A DNA stretch of 32,252 bases, taken from positions 1 through 32,252 of the forward strand of contig CALXUV010000057.1 of the NCBI GenBank assembly GCA_944391815.1, in the 5' to 3' direction. This DNA comes from an uncultured Clostridia bacterium. Lineage in GTDB: Bacteria; Bacillota; Clostridia; Oscillospirales; CAG-272. Position 1 is the first letter of the stretch, and each line of letters starts with the position of its first letter. Under the pieces are notes generated by a model. The model saw only the letters and a list, made by a program, of their open reading frames with translations, searched no databases and was not told where the DNA came from. The translations under genes were made by a program, and so were the position numbers. Below are positions 23,601 through 31,534 of this stretch, piece after piece.

Positions 23601-25033
23601 AAAAATCGCCCGATATAGACCTTAACTTTTCCGGCGACGTACAAGCTGACGCGCATAAGTACTGCGAAGTGCTTTTCGGAGCGGAAAACGTTTTCAGGGC
23701 GGGAACGCTCGGAACGATTGCGGAAAAAACGGCGTTCGGTTTCGTGAAAAAATATATGGAGGAAACCGGAAAAAACCTCAACCGTGCCGAAGTCCAGCGG
23801 CTTGTCGGCGGATGCGTGGGAGTAAAAAGAACGACCGGTCAGCATCCCGGGGGAATAGTCGTAATTCCGCACGAATACGAAATATACGATTTTACGCCGG
23901 TTCAGCATCCGGCTGACGACGTAAACACCGATGTTGTCACAACCCATTTTGATTTTAACCACCTGCACGATACCATACTGAAACTTGACTGTCTCGGACA
24001 CGATGTGCCTACCAAATACGTGTATATGGAAAAGTTTTCAGGAGTAAAGATAGCCGACGTGCCGATGAACGACAGAAAGGTTTATGACCTTTTGCTTTCT
24101 CCGGAACCGCTCGGGGTAAAACCGGAAGATATAGATTCAGAGACGGGAACGTTCGGACTGCCGGAGCTCGGTACAAGTTTCGTCAGGCAGATGCTCATCG
24201 AGGCAAAGCCGAAAACGTTTTCAGATCTTCTGCAGATCTCAGGTCTTTCTCACGGAACCGGAGTATGGCTCGGAAACGCAAGAGACCTGATAGCGGACGG
24301 AACTTGTACAATATCGGAGTGTGTCGGAACAAGAGATTCAATAATGGTTTACCTGATACACGCCGGACTTGATCCGTCGGACGCGTTCAATATTATGGAA
24401 ACGGTGCGTAAAAAAAATAAATTCCTTTCCGAAAAACAGATTGAGATCATGAGAAGCCATAACGTTGCGGAATGGTATATCACCTCCTGCAACAAAATTG
24501 AATACATGTTCCCGAAGGCACACGCCGTTGCCTACGATATAACTGCGATAAGGCTGGGCTGGTACAAAATTTACCATCCGATAGCGTTTTACGCAGCTAT
24601 GTTTACAGTAGCGCCGGGAGGGTTTGATGCCGAAATAGTCATAAAGGGTAAGGAGTTTGTCAGAAACTACATAAAAGAAATAAACGAAAAAGGAAGAGAT
24701 GCGTCAGCTGCCGAAAAAGATCTGATCCCGATACTTCAGCTGGTGGTTGAGTGCAATGCAAGAGGCATAGATTTTCTTCCGGTTGACCTTTACCGTTCCA
24801 AAGCAAGTCAATTTACTCCGGAGGACGGAAAGATAAGAATGCCGTTTTCGTCACTGCCCGGAATGGGAATGAAGGCGGCGGAAAGCATCGAGCAGATAGC
24901 GTCCGAGGGAGAAATTTATTCCGTTGAGGAGCTTCGCGAGAGATGTAAGATTTCAAAAACGCATATAGAAATACTCAAACGCAACGGAGTGCTTGACGGA
25001 CTTGACGATACGGCACAGATGAGATTTTTTTAA
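20651..25033 (+). CDS. polC: DNA polymerase III alpha subunit, Gram-positive PolC type
   Basis: 1460-residue replicative polymerase with built-in proofreading, slightly longer than Bacillus PolC. Order of parts: an N-terminal domain (about 1-210); an OB region (about 230-340); a PHP domain starting at HMH (351-353) that is split by a DEDDh 3'-5' exonuclease (FDIETTG, Asp439 and Glu441, later HNASFD and HHRASDDA); the rest of PHP (around 770, CDAHFLNPED); and the C-family polymerase core. The core contains GSRGSVGSSF, a four-Cys zinc finger (Cys934, 937, 959, 962) and catalytic DID at 988-990. C-terminal helix-hairpin-helix and KISKTHIEIL segments close it. Ribosome binding site GAAAGGA precedes the ATG. 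A promoter was not seen; it is probably read with ispG. Confidence 0.98.
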   Translation: MAAKRLDEYLSRYNAEGLQKEILASAGEYKCRVNKERKMLEIKADFPRIYRKKDIRRLEEGIKTAYGLSFVHIITHYGRELFSKSYIDEMLEELQFRGAVAKGFFCDYEYSVDTEKFKIQIKVGFSEDGGIGLMYSDNTHKIASEILSDEFDLNFAVEIVRDETKAEKLEKTALDIRKKIIGEIPTVKPVVAEKASVVKNPQGVISQSESSVISGYMDFDITEPELIFGEDFEIKGVSPLFDAWENDRKTKNVVGKLFGTELREISRGKKTIITFCLTDNESSLPCKMVVGSEEGIKLSEIFSGQPDVCIRGVLTEDKFTSSNEFQPFSIKKIKSQPHRSDNSENKRVELHMHTQMSQMDAVTDIKQLLKTAKKWGHKAIAITDHSCLQAFPPAMEALQKMGGGIKILYGVEVYLVDDTAKAVFGSKESSFEDEFVVFDIETTGLSFVSDKIIEIGAVRYKNGEITDRFDTFVNPGTKIPDEIVKLTSITDDMVADAPGIKEALTAFLDFCKDAVLVAHNASFDTTFIRAACGGAGLEFTNTYLDTYAISRFVNTDLKKHNLEALRDYFGLDDFHHHRASDDAAITAEIFGKMCEKLKEDGITDTVRMSQVMADSADPKKIKDVYHTILIAKTQAGLKNLYKIVSKSYVDYFYYQARVPKTVLREYRDGIIVGSACEQGELYRAVVQNKNDEELKQIAEFYDYLEIQPLCNNAFMLDKSERDSMKSTSDYSAPGFEKIRNFNRKIVQLGEMLGKPVCATCDAHFLNPEDEIYRKVLIHGKFKDADSDTGLYLRTTEEMLEEFSYLGSEKAYEVVVESTNRIADMVDGEILPIPKGSYTPKIPGAPEELQAMCWKRAKEWYGDPLPTIVEDRLNRELKPIIDNGFAVLYIIAQKLIANSESKGYLVGSRGSVGSSFVATMAGVSEVNPLPPHYRCPKCKNSEFFLHGEVGSGFDLPDKNCPVCGTRYICDGHEIPFETFLGFHGEKSPDIDLNFSGDVQADAHKYCEVLFGAENVFRAGTLGTIAEKTAFGFVKKYMEETGKNLNRAEVQRLVGGCVGVKRTTGQHPGGIVVIPHEYEIYDFTPVQHPADDVNTDVVTTHFDFNHLHDTILKLDCLGHDVPTKYVYMEKFSGVKIADVPMNDRKVYDLLLSPEPLGVKPEDIDSETGTFGLPELGTSFVRQMLIEAKPKTFSDLLQISGLSHGTGVWLGNARDLIADGTCTISECVGTRDSIMVYLIHAGLDPSDAFNIMETVRKKNKFLSEKQIEIMRSHNVAEWYITSCNKIEYMFPKAHAVAYDITAIRLGWYKIYHPIAFYAAMFTVAPGGFDAEIVIKGKEFVRNYIKEINEKGRDASAAEKDLIPILQLVVECNARGIDFLPVDLYRSKASQFTPEDGKIRMPFSSLPGMGMKAAESIEQIASEGEIYSVEELRERCKISKTHIEILKRNGVLDGLDDTAQMRFF

Positions 25034-25055
25034 AGACTGAAAGAAAGGTGAAAAA

Positions 25056-26135
25056 ATGGCTGGTAACAAGAGAAACGTTCCTGCTGGAACAAGAGACATA
25101 ATGTTTGAAGAGGCAAGACTGTACCGAAGTCTTCAAAACAAACTGACCGACCTGTATACCGGGCTCGGATTTTCGGAAATAATGACTCCCGGCATAGAGC
25201 ATTACGATGTTTTTGAAGCCGGAAGCACACTTCCTCAGGAAAGTATGTTCAAACTGACTTCATCCGACGGCAGACTTCTGGTTTTACGTGCCGACAACAC
25301 AACGCCGATTGCCCGTGCGGTTGCCTGCAAACTTTCGGGAGAGGGAGTTACCAGACTGTTTTATCATCAGAGGATATACAGATTAAGCGAAGGATACAAA
25401 GGCAGAAGAAGCGAAATAATGCAGAGCGGTGTTGAAATACTCGGCGCAAAGGGGATTCAGAGTGACCTTGTTTGTATGCAGACGGCACTCGAAACAATGG
25501 CGGCGGTATGCCCGGACTACAAGCTGGAAATAGGGCACGTCGGATATTATAACGCAATGATTTCAGAGCTTGAACTTGACACCGAGCAGCAGGGAAAGAT
25601 CAGAAAGCTGGTTGAAGCCAAGGACGCCAATAAGATAGAAAACTACGGCAAAATCAAGAAAATACCGTTCCTTTTCGGAGGAGCAGAGGTTTTCAGCGAG
25701 GCGGCTGACCTTGCAAAAGGTAACAGCAAGGCGCTTTCGGCACTTGAATATCTGAAAAAGATATACACTGCGCTTTGCGACGCCGGATACGGTGACAGAA
25801 TCCTTATAGATCTCGGCATAGTTCATTCGCTTGATTATTATACCGGAGTTGTGATGAAGGGTTATATGGCGGGAGCAGGCGAACCGGTACTTGCCGGCGG
25901 AAGGTATGACACACTGCTGTCGAAATTTGACAGAGATGTGCCTGCAACCGGTTTCGGATTAAACGTAAGCGAGATAGCAGATACCCTTACAAGAGAAAAA
26001 GCGGACAAAACTGAAATTCCGCAGTCAAAGGGAAACGCAGTTTATTTTGACGAAAATACTTTTTCGCAGGCGCTTGAATACGTAAAAGCTAATCCCGGAA
26101 GTTATCTTTCGGCGCTCGGAAAAGAAAATGACTGA
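25056..26135 (+). CDS. hisZ: ATP phosphoribosyltransferase regulatory subunit
   Basis: 359-residue paralogue of histidyl-tRNA synthetase without the anticodon domain. It forms the active hetero-octameric enzyme with short-form HisG and mediates histidine feedback inhibition. Class II synthetase motifs are visible: PAGTRDIMFEEA, FSEIMTPGIEHYDVF, LVLRADNTTPIARAVA, RLFYHQRIYR, and DLGIVHSLDYYTGVVMKGY with AGGRYDTLL and ATGFGLNVSEI. HisS is excluded by its short length and by hisG being next. It begins 22 bp after polC with GAAAGGTG upstream, and may be read from the polC transcript. Confidence 0.94.
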   Translation: MAGNKRNVPAGTRDIMFEEARLYRSLQNKLTDLYTGLGFSEIMTPGIEHYDVFEAGSTLPQESMFKLTSSDGRLLVLRADNTTPIARAVACKLSGEGVTRLFYHQRIYRLSEGYKGRRSEIMQSGVEILGAKGIQSDLVCMQTALETMAAVCPDYKLEIGHVGYYNAMISELELDTEQQGKIRKLVEAKDANKIENYGKIKKIPFLFGGAEVFSEAADLAKGNSKALSALEYLKKIYTALCDAGYGDRILIDLGIVHSLDYYTGVVMKGYMAGAGEPVLAGGRYDTLLSKFDRDVPATGFGLNVSEIADTLTREKADKTEIPQSKGNAVYFDENTFSQALEYVKANPGSYLSALGKEND

Positions 26136-26304
26136 AAAGAGCATAATATTTCAAATTAACCCGATATCTCCGTGCCGACAGTGCATAGCTGGTGTATAAC
26201 GGGTATGTACAGAACGGAATTTTATCGGCGCAGGTGTTTTTCTGACTTTTTCGGATTGCATAGGAAAAAGTTATGGGAAACGTTTAAGGCTCTGCGTAAA
26301 CCGG

Positions 26305-26310
26305 TATAAT
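26305..26310 (+). promoter_or_regulatory. Possible -10 box of a hisG promoter
   Basis: A perfect TATAAT lies 53 bp before the hisG ATG in the 228-bp hisZ-hisG gap, but no good -35 hexamer stands at the right distance (TTTAAG is the nearest). No His-rich leader peptide or T-box was seen in the gap. Confidence 0.35.
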
Positions 26311-26363
26311 ACGGTATTTTTACAGTGGACGATATCGAATTTTTATAAGGAAAGGGTAACAAA

Positions 26364-27008
26364 ATGCTTCGCATAGCTTTGACAAAGGGAAGAATTGAAG
26401 AGAAAGCGGTCGAGTATCTCAGCAAAAGCGGATATGATACATCGGAGCTTGATAAGGATAAGAGAGGCAGAAAACTTCTGTTTAAAGTCGGAAGCGAAAT
26501 AGAAGTAGTGCTGGCAAAGGCGGCAGACGTAATCACATACGTTGAAAGAGGGGTATGTGACGGCGGGGTGGTAGGAGAAGATACCATAATGGAAGCCGGA
26601 GCAAACGTCTATGAGCTGCTTGACCTTGAATTCGGCAAGTGCAGATTTGCGCTTGCGGGGATAAAAGGAAAGAATTTTTATGAGGGAAGCGGACATAAAA
26701 TAATCGCTTCCAAATACCCGGAAGTTACAAAAAAATATTTCAACGAAAAAGGTTTAGACGTCGAAGTGGTAAAAATCGAAGGCAGCGTAGAGCTTGGACC
26801 TTTGCTCGGACTTTCTGATGCAATAGTGGATATAGTTGAAACCGGTTCCACTCTGAAGGCAAACGGGCTGGAGGTTTATGAGGATGTCGCACAGATATCC
26901 GCAAGATTTATTGCCAACGTGTCCAGAATAAAAACAAAAAAGAATGAATTTGACAAACTGATTGCCGCTCTTTCGGAAACGGTAAAAAAAGAGAGACAGA
27001 ACAGCTGA
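26364..27008 (+). CDS. hisG: ATP phosphoribosyltransferase catalytic subunit, short form
   Basis: 214-residue HisG_S, which catalyses the first step of histidine biosynthesis (ATP + PRPP to phosphoribosyl-ATP). Motifs: RIALTKGRIEE at the N-terminus, GVCDGGVVGEDTIME, and the PRPP-binding loop DAIVDIVETGSTLKANGL. It lacks the C-terminal regulatory domain of long HisG, so it needs HisZ, which is encoded just upstream. Ribosome binding site AAGGAAAGGG precedes the ATG at 26364. hisD follows after 12 bp. Confidence 0.97.
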   Translation: MLRIALTKGRIEEKAVEYLSKSGYDTSELDKDKRGRKLLFKVGSEIEVVLAKAADVITYVERGVCDGGVVGEDTIMEAGANVYELLDLEFGKCRFALAGIKGKNFYEGSGHKIIASKYPEVTKKYFNEKGLDVEVVKIEGSVELGPLLGLSDAIVDIVETGSTLKANGLEVYEDVAQISARFIANVSRIKTKKNEFDKLIAALSETVKKERQNS

Positions 27009-27020
27009 GGGAGAAACGGA

Positions 27021-28310
27021 ATGTTGAAAATATATGATGAGAAAAATTTGTCGGAACTGATTGAAAAGCTGGAAAACAGAGGCTCCGGTGCCGACGGAAA
27101 TATAGAAAATTCGGTAAAAAATATTCTTGAAAGCGTAAAAGCAAACGGGGATAAGGCGGTTTTCGAGCTTTGTGAAAAATTTGACCGGGTAAAACTTGAT
27201 TCACTTATCTTAAGCCAAAGAGAAAAAGAAGAGGCGACAGCAAAAGTTCCCCCGGAGCTGAAAGAGACCATCCGCAAAGCGGCTGCAAACATTGAGGATT
27301 TCCACGCCAGACAGAAACAGCAGAGCTGGTCGGTAAACAGCGACGGAAAAATTCTTGGGCAGAGAATACTCCCGCTTGCAAGAGTCGGTCTGTACGTCCC
27401 CGGAGGAAGTGCGGCTTATCCGTCTTCTGTTCTTATGAACGCAATCCCGGCAAAGGTTGCAGGAGTTAAAAGTATAGTTATGGCTACGCCTCCGAAAGAG
27501 GACGGGATAAATCCTGCTGTTATATACGCGGCGGAGGTTGCGGGCGTCAGCGAAATAATTAAGGTTGGCGGCGCACAGGCAATTGCCGCAATGGCGTACG
27601 GAACAGAAAGCGTGAAAAAAGTCGATAAGATAGTAGGTCCCGGAAATATATTCGTTGCAACGGCAAAACGTCTTGTTTTCGGTTCGGTCGATATTGATAT
27701 GTTCGCAGGGCCCAGTGAGGTGCTTGTTATAGCAGACGAAAGCGCAGATCCCGCATATGTTGCCGCAGACTTCATGAGTCAGGCAGAGCATGATCCGATG
27801 GCGGCTTCGATACTTATAACCACATCCGAAAAGCTGATAAGCGATGTAAAGAACGAAATAGAAAAACAGCTCCCGACATTAAGCCGAAGCGATACTATAA
27901 AAAGATCGCTTGAAAGCTACGGAAGCGTAATAAAAGCGGAAAGCCTTGACAGAGCAGCTGAAATATCAGATCTGATAAGCCCCGAGCATCTCGAGCTTAT
28001 GGTGAAAAATCCTTTCGAGCTTCTCGGTAAGGTGAGAAACGCCGGATCGGTATTCCTCGGGGAAAATTCGCCGGAACCTCTCGGTGACTATTTTGCCGGA
28101 CCTAACCATGTACTGCCGACAAACGGCACTGCCCGCTTTTCCTCCTCGCTGTCCACAGACAGTTTCGTAAAACGTTCAACCTACCTCTATTATTCGGAAG
28201 AATCGCTGAAAAATGCGTCGCAGGATGTAATAAGGTTTGCCGAGGCGGAGGGACTTACGGCACACGCAAATTCCATAAAAGTAAGAAGAAACAGATCCGA
28301 AAGAAAGTGA
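27021..28310 (+). CDS. hisD: Histidinol dehydrogenase
   Basis: 429-residue zinc enzyme that oxidises L-histidinol twice with NAD+ to L-histidine, the last step of the pathway. Motifs: YVPGGSAAYPSSVLMNAIPAKVAG, KVGGAQAIAAMAYGTESV, GPGNIFVATAKRLVFG, DMFAGPSEVLVIAD, zinc-site QAEHDP, the catalytic pair in SPEHLEL, and GPNHVLPTNGTARFSSSLS. Length is typical. GGGAGAAA precedes the ATG at 27021; hisC starts 4 bp after its stop. Confidence 0.98.
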   Translation: MLKIYDEKNLSELIEKLENRGSGADGNIENSVKNILESVKANGDKAVFELCEKFDRVKLDSLILSQREKEEATAKVPPELKETIRKAAANIEDFHARQKQQSWSVNSDGKILGQRILPLARVGLYVPGGSAAYPSSVLMNAIPAKVAGVKSIVMATPPKEDGINPAVIYAAEVAGVSEIIKVGGAQAIAAMAYGTESVKKVDKIVGPGNIFVATAKRLVFGSVDIDMFAGPSEVLVIADESADPAYVAADFMSQAEHDPMAASILITTSEKLISDVKNEIEKQLPTLSRSDTIKRSLESYGSVIKAESLDRAAEISDLISPEHLELMVKNPFELLGKVRNAGSVFLGENSPEPLGDYFAGPNHVLPTNGTARFSSSLSTDSFVKRSTYLYYSEESLKNASQDVIRFAEAEGLTAHANSIKVRRNRSERK

Positions 28311-28314
28311 AAAA

Positions 28315-29391
28315 ATGAACAGATACATACCCGAAAGAATAGCCGGCATGAAAGAATATCAGCCGGATACGTCAAACCCGGAAATCAAACTTGACGCAAA
28401 CGAAAGTCCTTTTCCGACTCCGGAAAGGATAGAAAAGTTAATAAAAGAAAGCGTAAGCTTTTCCGATATCAACAGATATCCGGACCCCGATATGAAAGAG
28501 CTTCTTGACAGCTACGGAAAATATATCGGAGCTTCTGCCGCAAGGATAGTGGCGGGAGACGGTTCAGACGAAATGATAGCGCTGATAATAAATACGTTTC
28601 TGTGTGACGGCGGAAAATTTCTTGTCTGCGATCCTGATTTTTCAATGTATACCTTCTACTCCGATTTTTCCGGATGCAAGACTTTCAGATACAGCAAGGA
28701 AAACGGTACTGATATAGATTTCGGTAAAGTATTGGAAACTGTAAAGAGAGAAGAAATAAAACTCGTTATGTTTTCCAATCCCTGTAATCCCACGGGGGTT
28801 ATGGCGAAAAGAGAAGAAGTGCTTGATTTCGTCAAATTATGCCCGGCTCTTGTAGTGGTTGATGAGGCATATATGGAGTTTGCGCCGGACAGCCAGAGCG
28901 TTATCGATCAGACAGCGGTTCTTGATAACCTCATTGTCCTGAAAACCGTCTCAAAAATAGGTCTTGCCGGACTCAGATGCGGTTTTGCAATTTCAAATAC
29001 GGAGCTTGCGGCGGCACTCAGAAAAACCAAGAGTCCGTATAATCTCAATTCCGTTACCCAAAAGGCGGTGTCAGTCGCAGTAGACAATTTCGATGAGTAC
29101 CGTGAAAATATTGAAAACATAAAAAAAGGTGTAAAACAGCTTTTCTCGGGAACAGTAAAATACGCCGCAAAACTCGGATTTCATTTGCCGGAGAGTTCAG
29201 CGAATTTCATTTATATGAAATTTGATCGTCCGGAAGAAGCAAAAAAACTTTACGATTACCTGAAAAAATACGGTATTTCGGTAAGATTTTCCCCGGGCTC
29301 ACTCAGGGTAACTGCAGGTACAGAATCTGAAAACAGCAGCTTTCTTACAGCTGTATCACAGTACGCAGCGAAGTTTCCGGAGAACACATAA
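28315..29391 (+). CDS. hisC: Histidinol-phosphate aminotransferase
   Basis: 358-residue class I/II PLP aminotransferase converting imidazole acetol phosphate to histidinol phosphate. Motifs: LDANESPFPTPE, RYPDPDMKEL, GDGSDEMIALI, SNPCNPTG (substrate and cofactor contact), VVVDEAYMEF (the Asp that holds the PLP ring nitrogen), TVSKIGLAGLRCG with PLP Lys214, and RFSPGSLRVTAGTESEN with the carboxylate-binding Arg. It lies 4 bp after hisD, with AGAAAG inside the end of hisD as a weak ribosome binding site. A 132-bp gap separates it from hisB. Confidence 0.96.
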   Translation: MNRYIPERIAGMKEYQPDTSNPEIKLDANESPFPTPERIEKLIKESVSFSDINRYPDPDMKELLDSYGKYIGASAARIVAGDGSDEMIALIINTFLCDGGKFLVCDPDFSMYTFYSDFSGCKTFRYSKENGTDIDFGKVLETVKREEIKLVMFSNPCNPTGVMAKREEVLDFVKLCPALVVVDEAYMEFAPDSQSVIDQTAVLDNLIVLKTVSKIGLAGLRCGFAISNTELAAALRKTKSPYNLNSVTQKAVSVAVDNFDEYRENIENIKKGVKQLFSGTVKYAAKLGFHLPESSANFIYMKFDRPEEAKKLYDYLKKYGISVRFSPGSLRVTAGTESENSSFLTAVSQYAAKFPENT

Positions 29392-29523
29392 GCAAAAAAC
29401 AAAGTAAAATGCCGGTCAGAACTTAATACGGCGTGACCCGTAAACGATATTTATAAATTATGAGTTTGGGGTTCCGTCGATTGATCAGCCGCAGAGCAAA
29501 AATGCTCAGGAGAGGAGAAAAAA

Positions 29524-30108
29524 ATGAGGAGTGCATCGCAAAAAAGGGAAACCAGAGAAACACAGATTGAAATGGCACTGACTATTACAGGTAAATCCGG
29601 AAAAATGACGGGGACTACCGGAATAGGTTTTTTTGATCATATGCTTAACTCTTTTTGTGTACACGGCGGGTTTGAGTTAGAGCTGAGTGTCAAAGGAGAT
29701 CTGCAAGTCGATGCTCATCACACTGTTGAAGATACCGGGATCGTGCTCGGTACGCTTTTCGGAAAAATACTCGGTAACAAAAGCGGAATACGCCGTTACG
29801 GGTTCGCTGCAGTCCCAATGGATGAGGCGCTGGCCACTGCCGTTATCGATATAAGCGGACGTCCGTTCCTCGTTTACAAAGGTATTCAGACAGCTGAGAA
29901 AACGGGTGATTATGACACCCAGCTGACCGAGGAATTTATGAGAGCACTTGCATTCAATATGGGCGCTACGTTGCATGTGAAGGCAGAGTACGGCATAAAT
30001 CAGCATCACATCACCGAAGCGGTTTATAAAGCTGTCGCAAGAGCGGTAAAGGAAGCAACCGAACAAACCGGTTCGGATACAGTTCTTTCGGCAAAAGGAG
30101 TTTTGTAA
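29524..30108 (+). CDS. hisB: Imidazoleglycerol-phosphate dehydratase
   Basis: 194-residue monofunctional IGPD that removes water from imidazole glycerol phosphate. The manganese-binding repeats are visible: GFFDHMLNSFCVHGGFEL, DAHHTVEDTGIVLG, RPFLVYKG, and QHHITEAVYKAVARAVKEA, with FAAVPMDEALA between them. It lacks the phosphatase domain of proteobacterial HisB, so histidinol phosphate must be dephosphorylated by another enzyme. The PHP protein at 12697-13368 is a conceivable but unlinked candidate. Ribosome binding site AGGAGAGGAG precedes the ATG at 29524. Confidence 0.97.
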   Translation: MRSASQKRETRETQIEMALTITGKSGKMTGTTGIGFFDHMLNSFCVHGGFELELSVKGDLQVDAHHTVEDTGIVLGTLFGKILGNKSGIRRYGFAAVPMDEALATAVIDISGRPFLVYKGIQTAEKTGDYDTQLTEEFMRALAFNMGATLHVKAEYGINQHHITEAVYKAVARAVKEATEQTGSDTVLSAKGVL

Positions 30109-30167
30109 AATCAGCGCAGTATCAGGTATCTGTGTTCACGCTTAACTGAGACTTAACGGAGAAAAAT

Positions 30168-30788
30168 ATGAAAAAGATAGGAATAATCGATTACGGGATG
30201 GGCAATCTACATTCCGTTGAAAATGCGCTTCGATACATAGGAGCTGAATGTTTTGTTTCAGGTGATGCTTCACAGCTCGTAAAGGCGGATGGATATATTC
30301 TGCCGGGAGTGGGAGCGTTTCCGGATGCAGCTTCACGAATAGAAGAAACGGGGCTTGCGGATTTTATAAAGGAAAGCGTACGCAGTAAACCGCTGCTCGG
30401 GATATGCCTCGGAATGCAGCTGCTTTTTGACAGCGGATTTGAATTCAGGCAAAGCAAGGGACTTTCTTTGATTTCGGGTGACGTTATAATGCTGAAAGCC
30501 GGCGTTAACGACAAACGTTACAAAATCCCGCACATAGGTTATAACAGTATTAAAACCGTAAACAAAAGTGCTTTGCTCGAAGGAATCGAAGACGGAAGTT
30601 TCTTTTATTTTGTTCACTCGTTTATGGGAGTCTGCAAGGACAGATCGCAGCTTGCGGCAGTGACTGATTACGGCGAAGAGGTAACAGCCGTTGTCTGTTC
30701 CGGAAATGTCTACGGAACGCAGTTCCATCCCGAAAAAAGCGGCAAAACAGGACTGAAACTTCTTGAAAACTTCAAAAATCTCCTCTGA
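30168..30788 (+). CDS. hisH: Imidazole glycerol phosphate synthase glutaminase subunit
   Basis: 206-residue class I glutamine amidotransferase that supplies ammonia to HisF. Catalytic triad: Cys80 in GICLGMQLLF, and His187 and Glu189 in GTQFHPEKSG. The N-terminal IDYGMGNLHSVENAL and the oxyanion-region PGVGAFPDA are typical. It works as a HisH-HisF complex; hisF is two genes downstream. Ribosome binding site GGAGAAA precedes the ATG at 30168, 59 bp after hisB. Confidence 0.97.
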   Translation: MKKIGIIDYGMGNLHSVENALRYIGAECFVSGDASQLVKADGYILPGVGAFPDAASRIEETGLADFIKESVRSKPLLGICLGMQLLFDSGFEFRQSKGLSLISGDVIMLKAGVNDKRYKIPHIGYNSIKTVNKSALLEGIEDGSFFYFVHSFMGVCKDRSQLAAVTDYGEEVTAVVCSGNVYGTQFHPEKSGKTGLKLLENFKNLL

Positions 30789-30808
30789 AAGGTCAGGTTA
30801 AAATCAAA

Positions 30809-31534
30809 ATGATAATACTTCCGGCAATAGATATTCTGGACGGCAAGGCGGTGAGGCTTTTCCGCGGAGACTACGGTACGGCACAGAAGGTTGCGGTTTC
30901 TCCGTTGGATACCGCAGTAAAGTTCAGAAACGAGGGAGCAGCTCACCTGCATCTGGTCGATCTCGGCGGAGCAAGATCAGGAAAACCCGAAAGCTATGAA
31001 ATAATAAAAGCGGTGGCGGAGAAAGTTAAGATGAAAACCGAGGTAGGAGGCGGAATAAGAGATTTCGAAACCATCCGTCTTTACCTTGAAAACGGAATTG
31101 ACAGCGTAATTCTCGGAACTGCGGCGCTGAGCGATAAACAGCTTCTGTTAAAGGCGCTTGAACATTACGGCAATAGAATAATTGTGGGAATTGACGCCAA
31201 AAACGGAAAAGTAAGCGTTTCGGGTTGGCTGAAAGACAGCGACGTGTATTATACCGATCTCGCAGTCGAGTGTGAAAAGAACGGGGTTGATAATATAATT
31301 TTCACCGACATAAGCCGTGACGGATCACTTGAAGGACCGAATTACACGATGCTTGCTGAGTTAAAAGAAAAATGCGGTTGCAAAATAACGGCAAGCGGCG
31401 GAATCAAAAGTATAGAAGATATTGAAAAGTTACGTGATATGGGAATTTACGGAGCGATATGCGGAAAATCGCTTTACAGCGGTACGCTTTCGCTTTCGCA
31501 GGCGCTGAAAGCAACGGGTGAAGTAAAATGCTGA
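30809..31534 (+). CDS. hisA: ProFAR isomerase (HisA)
   Basis: 241-residue (beta/alpha)8 barrel that isomerises ProFAR to PRFAR, the substrate of HisF/HisH. Catalytic Asp8 is in [14 protein letters not shown] and the second Asp129 is in VGIDAKNG. The two half-barrel phosphate motifs appear as TEVGGGIR and ASGGI, with [13 protein letters not shown] between them. GAAAGGTCAGG lies upstream of the ATG at 30809. The last codons overlap the start of hisF by 7 bp. Confidence 0.97.
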   Translation: MIILPAIDILDGKAVRLFRGDYGTAQKVAVSPLDTAVKFRNEGAAHLHLVDLGGARSGKPESYEIIKAVAEKVKMKTEVGGGIRDFETIRLYLENGIDSVILGTAALSDKQLLLKALEHYGNRIIVGIDAKNGKVSVSGWLKDSDVYYTDLAVECEKNGVDNIIFTDISRDGSLEGPNYTMLAELKEKCGCKITASGGIKSIEDIEKLRDMGIYGAICGKSLYSGTLSLSQALKATGEVKC

